38,562 bases of DNA from Candidatus Kaiserbacteria bacterium (GTDB taxonomy: Bacteria > Patescibacteriota > Minisyncoccia > Phycocordibacterales > Phycocordibacteraceae). The number at the start of each line of letters is the position of its first letter. Position 1 is the first letter of the stretch. The DNA is taken from the NCBI GenBank assembly GCA_016194455.1, contig JACQBN010000008.1, positions 1-38,562 on the forward strand, written 5' to 3'. Shown here one piece after another: positions 1 to 9,085 of the stretch. Both the position numbers and the translations under genes were made by a program. Under the pieces are notes generated by a model, which saw only the letters and a program-made list of their open reading frames with translations, had not been told where the DNA came from and did no database searches.

Positions 1-813
1 AGCGTTTTCCCTGTGTGCGTTACGCAGGACGGCTTGGCGGCCTTCCGGCTGGCCGATCACTTCACACGCCTCGTGAATTCGGCGCGCATCATCGGCATCG
101 ACACGTTTGAAGGCGCCTGGACGCGCGAGCGGTTTGGGGATGCCGTGCGCGAGCTTGTGAAGGCGAACGATATTAGCCGCGATGTGCTCATTCGCGCCAC
201 GGTGCATGTCGTGGATTCGGTGCCCGGCGTGCGTTCACGCGGCCTCGCAACAGCTCTCAGCCTGTTCGCTTACGAAACAGAGCCAATTCTCTCTCAAACG
301 GGCGCACGCCTCACAACGAGCATGTGGCGCAGAGTCCCGGACGATGCGATTCCTTCACGCGCGAAGGTGAACGGCGCGTACGTCAACTCGGTGCTCGGGA
401 AGCAGGACGCGCTTGATAGAGGCGCCGACGACTGCGTATTCCTCGACCGGCTCGGGCACGTGTGCGAGTTGAGCGCGGCGAATATCTTCATGGTTCGAGG
501 CGGAGTCCTGATCACGCCCGGAGCCTCAAGCGACATTCTTGAGGGCATCACCCGCCGTACACTGCTTGAGCTCGCCCGCGACCTGGAGATCCCGAGTAGC
601 GAGCGCAGCATTGATCTCACCGAGCTCTATATCGCGGACGAAGTCTTCGCCTGCGGGACCTCAGCGTCCCTAGCGCCGGTGACAGAGATCGATACGCGAA
701 GAATCGGGAACGGCTCAATTGGACCGATTACCGCCGCCTTGAAGAAAAAGTATCGAGACATTCTTCACGGCGAAGACCCAAACTATACGCACCTGCTCAC
801 CGCACTCTCCTAA
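1..813 (+). CDS. Class IV (branched-chain type) aminotransferase, 5' end outside window
   Basis: PLP-dependent fold-type IV aminotransferase, the family of IlvE and D-amino-acid aminotransferase. The frame is open from base 1 and reads SVF, then an AFRLADHF segment equivalent to the family's N-terminal 'FRL..H..RL..SA' region, so the true start lies upstream. The probable PLP lysine is in SRAKVNGAYVNS. The conserved C-terminal part follows: LDRLGHVCELSAANIF, then a TPGASSDILEGITR segment. About 30-50 N-terminal residues are probably missing. Whether the substrate is a branched-chain amino acid or, for example, aminodeoxychorismate cannot be told from this part. It is convergent with the tRNA-Leu gene, with 16 bases between them and no evident terminator. 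Confidence 0.85.
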   Translation, partial: SVFPVCVTQDGLAAFRLADHFTRLVNSARIIGIDTFEGAWTRERFGDAVRELVKANDISRDVLIRATVHVVDSVPGVRSRGLATALSLFAYETEPILSQTGARLTTSMWRRVPDDAIPSRAKVNGAYVNSVLGKQDALDRGADDCVFLDRLGHVCELSAANIFMVRGGVLITPGASSDILEGITRRTLLELARDLEIPSSERSIDLTELYIADEVFACGTSASLAPVTEIDTRRIGNGSIGPITAALKKKYRDILHGEDPNYTHLLTALS

Positions 814-829
814 CAGTTTGTAACGATAG

Positions 830-918
830 TGCTGGGGGTGAGACTCGAACTCACATGAGGATTTTTGGGCCCTCTCAGGGTTTTAAGCCCTGTGCGTCTA
901 CCATTCCGCCACCCCAGC
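830..918 (-). tRNA. tRNA-Leu (anticodon UAA)
   Basis: Complete class II tRNA on the minus strand. The 7-bp acceptor stem GCTGGGG/CCCCAGC carries discriminator A. The anticodon arm is CAGGG-CTTAAAA-CCCTG (anticodon TAA). There is a long variable arm, and the T arm is GTGAG-TTCGAGT-CTCAC. CCA is not encoded (the next bases on the minus strand are CTA). Its 5' end lies two bases beyond the 3' end of tRNA-Cys. Confidence 0.96.
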
Positions 919-920
919 AG

Positions 921-992
921 AGGCCCGGGCGGGAATTGAACCCGCGCATAACGGTTTTGCAGACCGTCGTGTTACCATTTCACCACCGGGCC
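921..992 (-). tRNA. tRNA-Cys (anticodon GCA)
   Basis: Complete tRNA on the minus strand. The acceptor GGCCCGG/CCGGGCC has U73, the usual identity base of tRNA-Cys. The anticodon arm is ACGGT-CTGCAAA-ACCGT and the T arm GCGGG-TTCAATT-CCCGC. CCA is not encoded. It begins 14 bases after the rbfA stop and is separated from tRNA-Leu by two bases, so it may be cut from an infB-rbfA-tRNA transcript. Confidence 0.96.
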
Positions 993-1006
993 GTGAGCCA
1001 ATACTA

Positions 1007-1303
1007 CTATGTTTTTAAGGAATTACCGTCGTCTAACAGAAAAGTAACGTGCGGCAGCGGCCGGAGCCGCGTGTGTTGCTTCAAATGCTCCGAAAACGTT
1101 TCGCGTCGCCCCTCGAGGAAATGGAGCGCCGCGCGGCTCTCCTCCGCGGGGAAGACGGAGACGAAGACCGTCGCGCGCTGCCCATGTGCACGCATGAGGG
1201 CGCGCGTCACTGTGATGAGCGAGGCGGAACTCGCTTCGCGCTGGATAAACAACGCGGCCTCGTGCGCGATCTGCTCGGCTACGCGATTTTCGTGCCGGCT
1301 CAT
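1007..1303 (-). CDS. rbfA: Ribosome-binding factor A
   Basis: RbfA is a KH-domain protein that binds the 30S subunit and assists 16S rRNA 5'-end maturation. The 98-residue product opens with SRHENRVAEQIAHEAALFI and continues with SLITVTRA and a TVFVSVFPAEE strand, the usual N-terminal helix and beta pattern. It is slightly shorter than typical RbfA (about 110-130 residues). The start codon overlaps the infB stop by four bases (ATGA), so it is probably translationally coupled to infB, the classic infB-rbfA order. Confidence 0.85.
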   Translation of the reverse strand: MSRHENRVAEQIAHEAALFIQREASSASLITVTRALMRAHGQRATVFVSVFPAEESRAALHFLEGRRETFSEHLKQHTRLRPLPHVTFLLDDGNSLKT

Positions 1304-2823
1304 GATTCAATCAGCGCGAAGACGACGATTTCATCACCGGGGGCGGCATCCTCGCGCGCTTCTATCTCCACGCCGAAGTCGCCCTCGACACGGATCTCCT
1401 CTACGTTCGCGCGCGCGATCTGGAGATTAAGAATCTTGCCGCGCGCGATCTCGATCTCTCGCCGCAAGATCTTGATCTGCCTGCCAAGAGCGAAGACCCC
1501 GCCGAGGTAACGGACGCCAAGCACCTGGCGCTTCGCGCCGGAGGAGAAAGTCTTGAGCACCTTGCCGCGCCCGAGTTCGGTCTCAAGCATGACCCGCGGT
1601 GCACGTAGGATGAGAAGTTCTGAAATCTTTTTAGAAAGTTCGTAGATGACGGTAAATGATTCGATCGTGACGCCATCTCGGAGTGCGAGGTCACGCGCGG
1701 CCGCATCGGTCCCGACCGAGAAGGCGATGATGACGCCGTGCGCAGCGCTCGCGGCCTTCACATCGCTCTCGGAGACGGCACCCACGCCGGAGGCGAGAAG
1801 CGCGATCGCTACATGCTCGTGCGAGAGTTTTTTGATTTCGTGGAGGATGGCGTCGAGCGAGCCCTGCACGTCCGCCTTCACGACCAGCGCAAGCTCCGCG
1901 TCACTTGCGCGGGCGGTAACGTCTTCCTTGCTCCCTCGGGCCTCATCAGAATGAGTCAGCCAGTCGCTACGGAATCCGTCTCCGCCCGCGCTCGCCTGCG
2001 CACGTTTTTCAGCCTCTTTCTTTGATGCAGTAATCAAGAAAGGCGTACCGGCCGGCGGGAGCTTGGAGAAACCGCTGATGCGCACGGGCTCGGAGGGGCC
2101 CGCGGAGTCCACGCGTTTGCCGAGAAAGTTCTCAATGAAGCGCACGGGTGCGTACGCGTCGCCCGCTACGACGAATGAGCCCTGGCCGGGCAGGCCGGTC
2201 GCGAGCGTGCCGTCTTTGAGAATGAGCGTGGCGGAGGCGCCGCGCTTAGAATCTTGCGTTGATTCAAGCACAAACCCCTCGGCTGGCGCCTCGGGATCTG
2301 CGACCAACCCCACGAGGTCGGCAGAGAGAAGGACGAGGTCCCAAAGTTCCGGGATGCCCACGCCGCTTTTTGAAGAAATCGCCGCATAGGGCACCTCGCC
2401 GCCGAGTCCCTCAAGATACACCCCGTGCTCCAAGAGAGAATTTTTTGCGCGTTCAAGGTCAGCATTATTTTTATCAATCTTTGTCAACGCAACAACAAAC
2501 GGAATCTTCGCTTCCGTGATCGCGGCGAGCGCGTCAAGCGTCTGGGGCATCACGCCCTCGTCTGCGGCGACCACGAGAATCGCGATGTCCGCTGCTTGCG
2601 CTCCGCGCGCGCGCAGCGCCTTAAACGCTTCATGCCCGGGCGTATCGAGGAAGGTGACCGCGCGGCCGTTATGCTCGGCGACGTACGCGGCGACATGCTG
2701 GGTGATCCCGCCTGCCTCGCCCGCAACAACATTCGCCTTACGGATGTAATCCAAGAGCGAAGACTTCCCGTGATCTATGTGGCCCATCACCGCGATGATG
2801 GGCGGCCGTGCCTGCCGCGCCAT
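1300..2823 (-). CDS. infB: Translation initiation factor IF-2, short form
   Basis: IF-2 is the GTPase that brings initiator tRNA to the 30S subunit and promotes subunit joining. G motifs are clear: G1 GHIDHGKS (residues 14-21), G3 DTPGHE (60-65), G4 TKID (114-117) and G5 SSKSG (about 150-154), followed by the beta-barrel, IF-2 core and C-terminal domains. At 507 residues it starts directly at the GTPase domain and lacks the long N-terminal extension of most bacterial IF-2 (700-900 residues). This is common in reduced CPR genomes. A TATGAT hexamer lies 14 bases upstream of the ATG. It is followed by rbfA with a four-base overlap. Confidence 0.95.
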   Translation of the reverse strand: MARQARPPIIAVMGHIDHGKSSLLDYIRKANVVAGEAGGITQHVAAYVAEHNGRAVTFLDTPGHEAFKALRARGAQAADIAILVVAADEGVMPQTLDALAAITEAKIPFVVALTKIDKNNADLERAKNSLLEHGVYLEGLGGEVPYAAISSKSGVGIPELWDLVLLSADLVGLVADPEAPAEGFVLESTQDSKRGASATLILKDGTLATGLPGQGSFVVAGDAYAPVRFIENFLGKRVDSAGPSEPVRISGFSKLPPAGTPFLITASKKEAEKRAQASAGGDGFRSDWLTHSDEARGSKEDVTARASDAELALVVKADVQGSLDAILHEIKKLSHEHVAIALLASGVGAVSESDVKAASAAHGVIIAFSVGTDAAARDLALRDGVTIESFTVIYELSKKISELLILRAPRVMLETELGRGKVLKTFSSGAKRQVLGVRYLGGVFALGRQIKILRREIEIARGKILNLQIARANVEEIRVEGDFGVEIEAREDAAPGDEIVVFALIES

Positions 2824-2878
2824 AATCCCGCCATTTCATCATAAAAATCACCCATCTGCAATGCGTTAGAATGCGAGA

Positions 2879-3980
2879 ATGTTTTGGAAACGGAGAACCT
2901 ATCTTGATTACGCCGCGGGGGCGAGCGGGAATCCTTCGTCGCCGCATGCAGAAGGCCGTGCGGCCAAGGGTATGCTCGAAGATGCTCGGCGGGAGATTGC
3001 GCGTTTGGCGGAGGTGAAGCCGGATGACGTCATCTTCACGAGTGGCGCGACGGAGGCGAATGCAATCGCCATTCTCGGGATCGCGAAGCCCGGAGATCAT
3101 ATTTTTTATATGCCCGGGGCGCACGCCTCCATTGTGGAGAATATAAAACTGCTCGCCACGCGGGGCACGGATGTGGAGATGTTGCCGATCAAGGGCGGCC
3201 GCGTCGATACCGAATCGCTCAAGCAAATGATCCGCCCAAAGACGCGGCTTATCGCGATGGAGGCCGTCTGTGGCGAGACGGGGACGACCTGGAACACGCG
3301 CGAGGTTGCGCACTCCCTACAAGAATTTTTTGCTCGCTCGGGGCAGGGCAGCCACTCGCAAAAAATTCCTGCAGGTCGTGCGCTCTTGCATGTCGATGCA
3401 TCACAGGCGCCCTTGACCGAAAAGATCTCGCGTGCGCACTTCAGCGCCGACGTACTCACGTTTGACTCCGCGAAGGTCGGTGGCCCACGCGGCGTCGGCT
3501 GCCTTATCGCGCACCGGACTATCACGTGGATTGCGCAGCGGAAGCGAAGCGCCGGAGCTTGCAAGGGAATTCGCCGCGGCGCTCCGTGCCGCGGCGCACG
3601 GCCGCGCGGCGTTTCGTGCGCGCGGAGTTCAGCTGCGCGCGCAACTCATTGCTGCTCTTACAAACATTTCGCATCTGTATATAAACGAGGGACACGAAGG
3701 CGTGCCGCACATTCTCAACGTCTCGCTCGTAGAGCGCGACACTGATTATCTCGTCGCACTTTTGGATGAGGCGGGCTTTGCGGTCTCTACCCGGAGCGCC
3801 TGCGAGACGAATTCCGCGGAGGGCTCGCGCGCTGTCCTCGCGCTCACGGGTAATCCCGCGCGCGCGGACTCGACGCTGCGCATCTCGTGGGGTCCTGCGA
3901 CGACCTCTCGCGACCTCCGACTTTTCGCCGAAGCACTACGGAGGGCAGTAGCGTTTGTTGACAGCAAGGGCGCCAGGTAG
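2879..3980 (+). pseudogene. Cysteine desulfurase (NifS/IscS family), disrupted by internal deletion and frameshift
   Basis: Class V aminotransferase fold enzyme that takes sulfur from cysteine for Fe-S clusters and tRNA thiolation. Residues 1 to about 213 are in frame from ATG 2879 and include LDYAAGASGNPSS, TSGATEANAIAI and the PLP lysine near 199 (FDSAKVGGPRGVG). The remainder is in the next frame (to TAG 3978-3980) and contains RGLRSGSE and the catalytic-cysteine loop STRSACETNS. The switch falls near 3513-3530. There, about 11 residues including the conserved P..GGGQE stretch are missing, which suggests a deletion not divisible by three. The upstream frame alone runs to 3745 with non-family sequence. 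TAGAAT sits six bases before the ATG. This is either a true pseudogene or an assembly or sequencing error. Confidence 0.85.
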
Positions 3981-3992
3981 CATCATAGGAAC

Positions 3993-4751
3993 ATGAACAT
4001 CGAGGAGCTCTCCAAATCCCAACTCATCCTGCTCACGATCCTCGTGAACTTCGTGACCTCGGTCGCGACCGGCATCCTGACGGTCTCTTTGCTCGACCAG
4101 GCGCCGCCGTTTGTGACTCAGACGGTGAACCGGGTCGTCGAGCACACCATCGAGACGGTGGCCGCCGCGCCTGCGGCGGCTATCACCGCGCCCGCGCCCT
4201 CGGATCAGGATCTGGTCACGAATGCGCTTGCTGCCTCGAGCGCACGCTTCGCTTTGATCTACGATCCGAAAATCGGCACTTCCACTCCGGCAATCGCCAT
4301 CGGCACCTATCTGCCCAAAGCGCGCGCCGTGGTGACCGCGACGCAATCCGCGCTCCCGCAGGAGGCGCTGGTGGAGTTCCCGGATGGTTCCTTCGTTCCT
4401 GCCTCGGTCTCTCATGCCGACCAAAGTCTCACGATCTATGGCTTTGCTGATAGCGCGACGCTGCCCAAAGCGGTCTCCCCCGTCCTCGTGGCAGCGAAGG
4501 ATCTGAAACTCGGCGAGACCGCGCTTGCGATCACCACCGACGGTGCGGCCACTACCGGCATCATCTCGCGCGTTGCCGACGACGGCGTCCACACGACGCT
4601 GCCGAATATCGGTTCGGGCAGTTCCGCAGTTGATCTCTTGGGGAATCTCATCGGCATTGCGGCGGGCGTTACCCCCGGACTCCTGGTGAGCGCGGATCAG
4701 GTCCGCGTGCTCCTCAGCGCGACCACGACCGCCGCGACTCCGTCGCATTAA
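3993..4751 (+). CDS. Membrane-anchored protein resembling a degenerate trypsin-like protease
   Basis: 252 residues with one N-terminal membrane segment (about residues 10-34, [19 protein letters not shown]) and a low-complexity Ala/Pro linker (about 50-70). The extracytoplasmic domain that follows resembles the double beta-barrel of HtrA/trypsin proteins. The late motif [16 protein letters not shown] looks like the usual SGGPL..LDG.LIGI region but lacks the GNSGG signature, and I see no convincing His or Asp of a triad. An inactive (pseudo) protease or scaffold is therefore more likely than an active enzyme. It starts 12 bases after the cysteine desulfurase and ends 10 bases before the Clp gene, so co-transcription is likely. 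A TAGCAT hexamer lies nine bases before the ATG. Confidence 0.6.
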   Translation: MNIEELSKSQLILLTILVNFVTSVATGILTVSLLDQAPPFVTQTVNRVVEHTIETVAAAPAAAITAPAPSDQDLVTNALAASSARFALIYDPKIGTSTPAIAIGTYLPKARAVVTATQSALPQEALVEFPDGSFVPASVSHADQSLTIYGFADSATLPKAVSPVLVAAKDLKLGETALAITTDGAATTGIISRVADDGVHTTLPNIGSGSSAVDLLGNLIGIAAGVTPGLLVSADQVRVLLSATTTAATPSH

Positions 4752-4761
4752 CCCTTTCCAC

Positions 4762-7437
4762 ATGCCTCCTCCGTTCAATAATTTCACCACCAAAGCTAAG
4801 GAAGCCGTGCGCCGCGCGCACGAGCTCGCGATTGAGCGTGGGCAGAACCACGTCTCCTCGCTCCATCTCCTTGCTGCTCTCGTGCTCCAAGAGGAATCGC
4901 TCGTGTTCTCTATGTTGGATCGGATGGAAGTAGATCCGATACTCCTCACCGATGCTGTTTTGGAAACTCTTGAAGCGCCCGAATCTGCCTCCGTGCTTTC
5001 GCCCTCCTATCAGATTTATCTCACGCCGGACTTGGCGCAGGCATTCGAGGCTTCGGGCAAGATCGCCGCGAGCATGAACGACACCTTCGTCAGCACCGAG
5101 CATCTCTTCCTCGCGATTGTGGAATATCCCGGGCCCGCCGCCGAGATCCTCACGCGGCTCCGGATCACCAAGGACGCCGCGCTCGCGGTGCTCAAAGAGC
5201 TCAAGAACACCAAGGACGGTCAGGTTGCGGAGCCCAAGCGTTTCCGCGCGCTCGCGAAGTACGCGCGCAATCTCACCAAGCTTGCCTCCGAGAACAAGCT
5301 CGATCCAGTCATTGGCCGCGACCAAGAGATCAATCGCGTCATCCAGATTCTCGCGCGCCGCACCAAGAATAATCCCGTCTTGATCGGGGAACCCGGCACC
5401 GGCAAGACCGCGATCGCCGAGGGGCTCGCCGCGCGCATGGCTTCTGGCGACGTGCCCGAATCGCTCCGCGGCAAAGAGCTCCTCTCGCTCGATCTCGGAC
5501 TCCTCATCGCCGGGACCAAGTATCGCGGCGAGTTCGAAGAGCGGCTCAAGAACGTGATGAAGGAAGTGGAGCGGGCGGAGGGCAAGGTCGTCCTCTTTGT
5601 CGACGAACTCCACACCATCGTGGGCGCGGGCGGCGCCGAGGGCTCGCTCGACGCGTCCAATATGCTGAAGCCCGCTCTCTCGCGCGGCGAGCTCCGCATG
5701 ATCGGCGCGACGACGTTGAAGGAGTATCAGAAGTATGTAGAGAAGGACGCAGCGCTGACCCGCCGCTTCCAGCCCGTCTACATCCAGGAGCCTTCGATCG
5801 AGGACGGCGTCGCGATACTGCGCGGGCTCCGGGACAAGTACGAGCTCTTTCACGGCGTGCGCATCACCGACGGCGCCATCGTCGCCGCGGTAGATCTCTC
5901 GGCGCGCTACATTAGCGATCGTTATCTGCCGGACAAGGCGATTGATCTTATTGATGAAGCGGCGAGCGGGCTCCGTATAGCGCTTGAGAATAAGCCCCCG
6001 CTCCTTGAGGAGACCGACCGCAAGATCCGCCGTTTAGAAATAGAGCGCCAGGCGCTCACGAAAGACGCGGAAACTGAATCGGGGAAGGAGATTCATGAAC
6101 GCATCAAAGCTATCGTCGCCGAGATCGCTGACCTTCGCGAGAAGACAAGCGAGCTCGAACTCAAGTGGAAGAATGAAAAGGAGGTGCTCGAGGGCATCCG
6201 AAGCGCGAAGACCGAGCTCGAAAAGCTGAAGCAGCAGGCGGACGCCGCCGAGAGCGCTGCCGACCTCGGCACCGTCGCAGAAATTCGTTACGGCAAGATC
6301 CCCCATTTACAAAAAGACCTGGAGACAAAACTTAAGCGCTTGAAATCGCTCCAGAAATCGCGCCGCGTCCTCAACGAAGAAGTCACTGAGCAGGAGATCG
6401 CCGCGGTCGTTGCGCGTTGGACGGGCATCCCGGTTGCGAAGATGCTGGAGGAGGAGGCGGCCAAGCTCGCGCGCATGGAGGAGACGCTCCGTAAGAACAT
6501 CATGGGGCAGGATGCGGCGGTCAAGAAGGTCGCAGACGCCGTGAAGCGCTCGCGGGTCGGCATCTCTGATCCAAACCGCCCGATCGGCTCGTTCCTTTTC
6601 TTGGGGCCTACGGGAGTGGGGAAGACGGAACTCTCGCGCCAGCTCGCAGAGTTTATGTTTAACGACCCCGAGGCGCTGGTGCGGGTGGACATGAGCGAGT
6701 TTATGGAGCGGCACTCGGTCGCGAAGCTTATTGGCGCACCGCCCGGCTACGTCGGGCACGAAGAGGCCGGCTCCCTGACCGAGCGGGTCCGGCATCGCCC
6801 CTACGCGGTTATCCTTTTTGATGAAATAGAGAAAGCGCACCCCGAGGTCTTCAATATCCTCTTGCAGGTGCTCGACTCCGGCCATCTCTCCGACGGCAAA
6901 GGGCGCAAGGTTAACTTTAAGAATACGATCGTCATCCTCACGAGCAACATCGGCGGGGAATACATCGACCGGCTCGCGCATATCGGTTTCGGCTCCGCGA
7001 GCGCGACCGATGCCTCGCGCTACGAAGAGGTCAAGGAGAAAGTGCTGGGCGCTCTGAAGGAGCACTTCCGCCCCGAGTTCCTCAACCGGCTCGACGACAT
7101 CATCATCTTCGATGTCCTCTCCAAGGACGCGCTCGCGCAAATTGTGGAGAAGGAAGTGGAGGAAGTGGTCAAGCGCCTCTCGGCGAAGAATATCGCCCTC
7201 GCGATACTGCCCGACGTGCGCGCATGGCTTGCGCAGATCGGTTACAGCCCCCAATACGGCGCGCGCCCCTTGCGCCGCGCGATCCAGGACAAGATCCTCA
7301 CCCCGCTTGCCTCGCTGATGGTGGAGCAGGGTGTGAGGGAGGGCGGCCTCGTCACCGTCTCTATAAAAAATAACGAGCCGCATTTTGAAGTCAAGAAACG
7401 CGCGCCGAAAGCCACGCGCGCCACCGCCGTTGCGTAG
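4762..7437 (+). CDS. clpB: ClpB/ClpC-type AAA+ unfoldase
   Basis: 891-residue Hsp100 protein. It has a double Clp_N repeat (about 1-150), AAA module 1 with Walker A GEPGTGKT and Walker [11 protein letters not shown], a long coiled-coil middle domain (about 410-530), AAA module 2 with GPTGVGKT and [11 protein letters not shown], and the C-terminal small domain. The middle domain, with a segment close to [14 protein letters not shown], is of ClpB disaggregase type. Yet the second module carries an HIGFG tripeptide loop placed as the ClpP-docking VGF loop of ClpC is placed. It could therefore be a ClpB chaperone or a protease partner; the gene symbol is a best guess. No Shine-Dalgarno sequence is visible before ATG 4762, ten bases after the previous stop. 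Confidence 0.9.
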   Translation: MPPPFNNFTTKAKEAVRRAHELAIERGQNHVSSLHLLAALVLQEESLVFSMLDRMEVDPILLTDAVLETLEAPESASVLSPSYQIYLTPDLAQAFEASGKIAASMNDTFVSTEHLFLAIVEYPGPAAEILTRLRITKDAALAVLKELKNTKDGQVAEPKRFRALAKYARNLTKLASENKLDPVIGRDQEINRVIQILARRTKNNPVLIGEPGTGKTAIAEGLAARMASGDVPESLRGKELLSLDLGLLIAGTKYRGEFEERLKNVMKEVERAEGKVVLFVDELHTIVGAGGAEGSLDASNMLKPALSRGELRMIGATTLKEYQKYVEKDAALTRRFQPVYIQEPSIEDGVAILRGLRDKYELFHGVRITDGAIVAAVDLSARYISDRYLPDKAIDLIDEAASGLRIALENKPPLLEETDRKIRRLEIERQALTKDAETESGKEIHERIKAIVAEIADLREKTSELELKWKNEKEVLEGIRSAKTELEKLKQQADAAESAADLGTVAEIRYGKIPHLQKDLETKLKRLKSLQKSRRVLNEEVTEQEIAAVVARWTGIPVAKMLEEEAAKLARMEETLRKNIMGQDAAVKKVADAVKRSRVGISDPNRPIGSFLFLGPTGVGKTELSRQLAEFMFNDPEALVRVDMSEFMERHSVAKLIGAPPGYVGHEEAGSLTERVRHRPYAVILFDEIEKAHPEVFNILLQVLDSGHLSDGKGRKVNFKNTIVILTSNIGGEYIDRLAHIGFGSASATDASRYEEVKEKVLGALKEHFRPEFLNRLDDIIIFDVLSKDALAQIVEKEVEEVVKRLSAKNIALAILPDVRAWLAQIGYSPQYGARPLRRAIQDKILTPLASLMVEQGVREGGLVTVSIKNNEPHFEVKKRAPKATRATAVA

Positions 7438-7464
7438 GTTCGCACAGTCTGCTAGGTTCTCTCT

Positions 7465-7623
7465 ATGTCATCGCAAGACCGCATCATCAAACTCCAATCC
7501 ACCAAGTCGCGGCACGTTATTTGGACGAGCAAGAACAAGCGCAAGGTGGAGCGCAAGATCGAGCTCATGAAGTTCGATCCCACGCTCCGCAAGCGCGTCC
7601 TCTTCAAAGAAGGGAAGAAATAA
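7465..7623 (+). CDS. rpmG: 50S ribosomal protein L33
   Basis: 52-residue basic protein beginning MSSQDRIIKLQSTKSRHVIW and continuing with TSKNKRKVERKIEL and KFDPTLRKRVLFKE, a near-textbook L33. It lacks the CxxC pairs of zinc-binding L33 forms. An extended -10 (TGC TAGGTT) sits six bases before the ATG, predicting a leaderless mRNA. tRNA-Trp follows 22 bases downstream on the same strand. Confidence 0.95.
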   Translation: MSSQDRIIKLQSTKSRHVIWTSKNKRKVERKIELMKFDPTLRKRVLFKEGKK

Positions 7624-7645
7624 GTGTAGTATCCTATTCACCACG

Positions 7646-7719
7646 GGGCCTATAGTTTAGTGGTAAAACAGCGGTCTCCAAAACCGCCGTCCCAGGTTCG
7701 AGTCCTGGTGGGCCCGCCA
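7646..7719 (+). tRNA. tRNA-Trp (anticodon CCA)
   Basis: Complete tRNA. The acceptor GGGCCTA/TGGGCCC contains one T-G wobble and has discriminator G. The anticodon arm is GCGGT-CTCCAAA-ACCGC and the T arm CCAGG-TTCGAGT-CCTGG. The 3' CCA is encoded (7717-7719). It lies just downstream of rpmG and is probably co-transcribed with it. Confidence 0.97.
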
Positions 7720-7820
7720 GCACTTGACAATATTTAATAGACGTGCAAAACTGCATCCGGGTGCACTATTGAAAATTCTGTCAAACGGGACAGGGTTGCT
7801 ACACACAAGGGAGTAAGCAA

Positions 7821-9080
7821 ATGAATGGCAACAGCATTGCCCAAATCGCCGCGATGGCGAAGGAATATAAGGCGTGGATGGACCAGTTCGACGATATGTT
7901 CGTTGGGCGTGGTAACCTCCTCAAGCTGATGCGCTATGCGCTCTTGATGCGTCAGCACATTCTCGTGTTCGGCCCGCCGGGCACCAGCAAAACGCAGCTC
8001 TGTGATCAGGTGTTCGCCGGCATCATCGGCGCGCCCAAGTTTGCAACCGAGCTCACGGCGTTTATGACCGAGGATGGTATCTTCGGTCCCTATAACGTCA
8101 AGCTCCTGCGCGAACAGGGCATCCTGGAACGCAACGTGAGCGGTATGCTGCCGCAGGCGGAGTTCGCTCGTCTCGGTGAGCTCTTGGACGCCAATCCGCA
8201 AACGCTCCGCTCGACGCTCGGTATCTTGAACGAGCGGCGGATGATGCGGGGCACACAGCAAATCAACGCGCCCCTCTTCACCGTCTACTGCGACACGAAC
8301 AAAGACCCCGCCGACTACATCAGGCGGAATCCTGACGCGTTCGCGGTGCTCGACCGTCTGCTGTTCATTGCGCAAGTTGGCTATCTCAAGGATCAAAAAG
8401 AAATCAGCGAGATGGTAAAACGCCACCAGCAAGGCCGGACGAAGATCCTGTCGCGGACCATCTCTGCAAACATCATCGAGAAGCTCTCGAGCTTCATCGT
8501 GCTGCCGCCGGGACTGATCACCGACCCGACTATCATCGACACCTTCGGCAGGGCGGTAGAGGAATACCGCGAGGCACGCAGGAAGATGAGTGACGAGGAG
8601 AAGAAAGCATTCATCTTGCCGGACATCTCCGATCGCCGCATTTGCCTCGCGAGCCAGCTGCTCGAGGTCGAAGCGATCCTCAACGGCCGCGTCGAAGCGA
8701 AGGTCGAGGACGTTCTTGCCGCCGTCATCGTCATCTGTATGAGCGAGGCCGAGCACAAGCTCTGGGAACCGATTGCCGGGGAGCATATCGAAGAGCATAA
8801 GAGAAACGCCGCTGCCCAGACCACCACCTCGCAGGGGTTGGCGATCAAGGGACTGTGCACGCAACTCGAGCAACAGGTGATCAGCGCTCTAGCGGGCACG
8901 CCGCTCTCCGAGATCGGCCACACATTCCAAGTATTGGCCGAACAGCTGAGTCTCATCAGCCCGAAGGATCCACAGGTCCAAAAGCTCTACGACGAAGCGA
9001 AAACGAAGTTCGCGGGAGCGCTCGGATTGTTGCAGAAGCGCACGCTCAACGAAAACGGCATTGCGAAACTCCCGTTCTGA
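7821..9080 (+). CDS. MoxR-family AAA+ ATPase, RavA-like, with altered Walker B
   Basis: 419-residue MoxR-type AAA+ ATPase. Members of the family act as chaperone-like motors and work with a VWA-domain partner, here the next gene. Walker A is GPPGTSKT (51-58). The segment MLPQAEFARLGELLDANP aligns with the RavA Walker B segment that contains FLDEI. At the usual Asp position there is Gly119 (codon GGT, 8175-8177), while the following Glu120 is kept. Sensor 1 is probably in YCDTNKDP and the arginine finger in VLDRLL. The C-terminal half (about 230-419) is a helical lid plus an unassigned region. A good Shine-Dalgarno AGGGAG lies before ATG 7821. A TTGACA occurs at 7724-7729, but I see no convincing -10 behind it. 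Confidence 0.88.
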   Translation: MNGNSIAQIAAMAKEYKAWMDQFDDMFVGRGNLLKLMRYALLMRQHILVFGPPGTSKTQLCDQVFAGIIGAPKFATELTAFMTEDGIFGPYNVKLLREQGILERNVSGMLPQAEFARLGELLDANPQTLRSTLGILNERRMMRGTQQINAPLFTVYCDTNKDPADYIRRNPDAFAVLDRLLFIAQVGYLKDQKEISEMVKRHQQGRTKILSRTISANIIEKLSSFIVLPPGLITDPTIIDTFGRAVEEYREARRKMSDEEKKAFILPDISDRRICLASQLLEVEAILNGRVEAKVEDVLAAVIVICMSEAEHKLWEPIAGEHIEEHKRNAAAQTTTSQGLAIKGLCTQLEQQVISALAGTPLSEIGHTFQVLAEQLSLISPKDPQVQKLYDEAKTKFAGALGLLQKRTLNENGIAKLPF

Positions 9081-9085
9081 CAGAT

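Noticed and set aside
855-1430. Plus-strand frame across the tRNA genes and rbfA
   Set aside because: It runs through two well-formed tRNA genes and antisense to rbfA.
2740-2870. Shared palindromic promoter between infB and the cysteine desulfurase
   Set aside because: The two candidate -10 boxes are about 30 bases apart and not self-complementary, so this pair does not fit the symmetric class.
3936-4949. Long minus-strand open frame opposite the anchored protein and clp genes
   Set aside because: Arg/Gly-rich low-quality sequence with no domain, antisense to well-supported genes. It is typical of GC-rich shadow frames.
4714-5853. 379-codon minus-strand frame opposite the clp gene
   Set aside because: Mirrors the codon pattern of the clp gene and shows no family motifs or ribosome site.
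7724-7752. TTGACA at 7724-7729 as a full moxR promoter
   Set aside because: No acceptable -10 at 16-19 bases. TGTCAA at 7779-7784 makes an inverted partner that could be chance. Mentioned under the gene only.
7734-8873. 379-codon minus-strand frame opposite the moxR-like gene
   Set aside because: Shadow of a gene with clear AAA+ motifs, with no supporting start signal.
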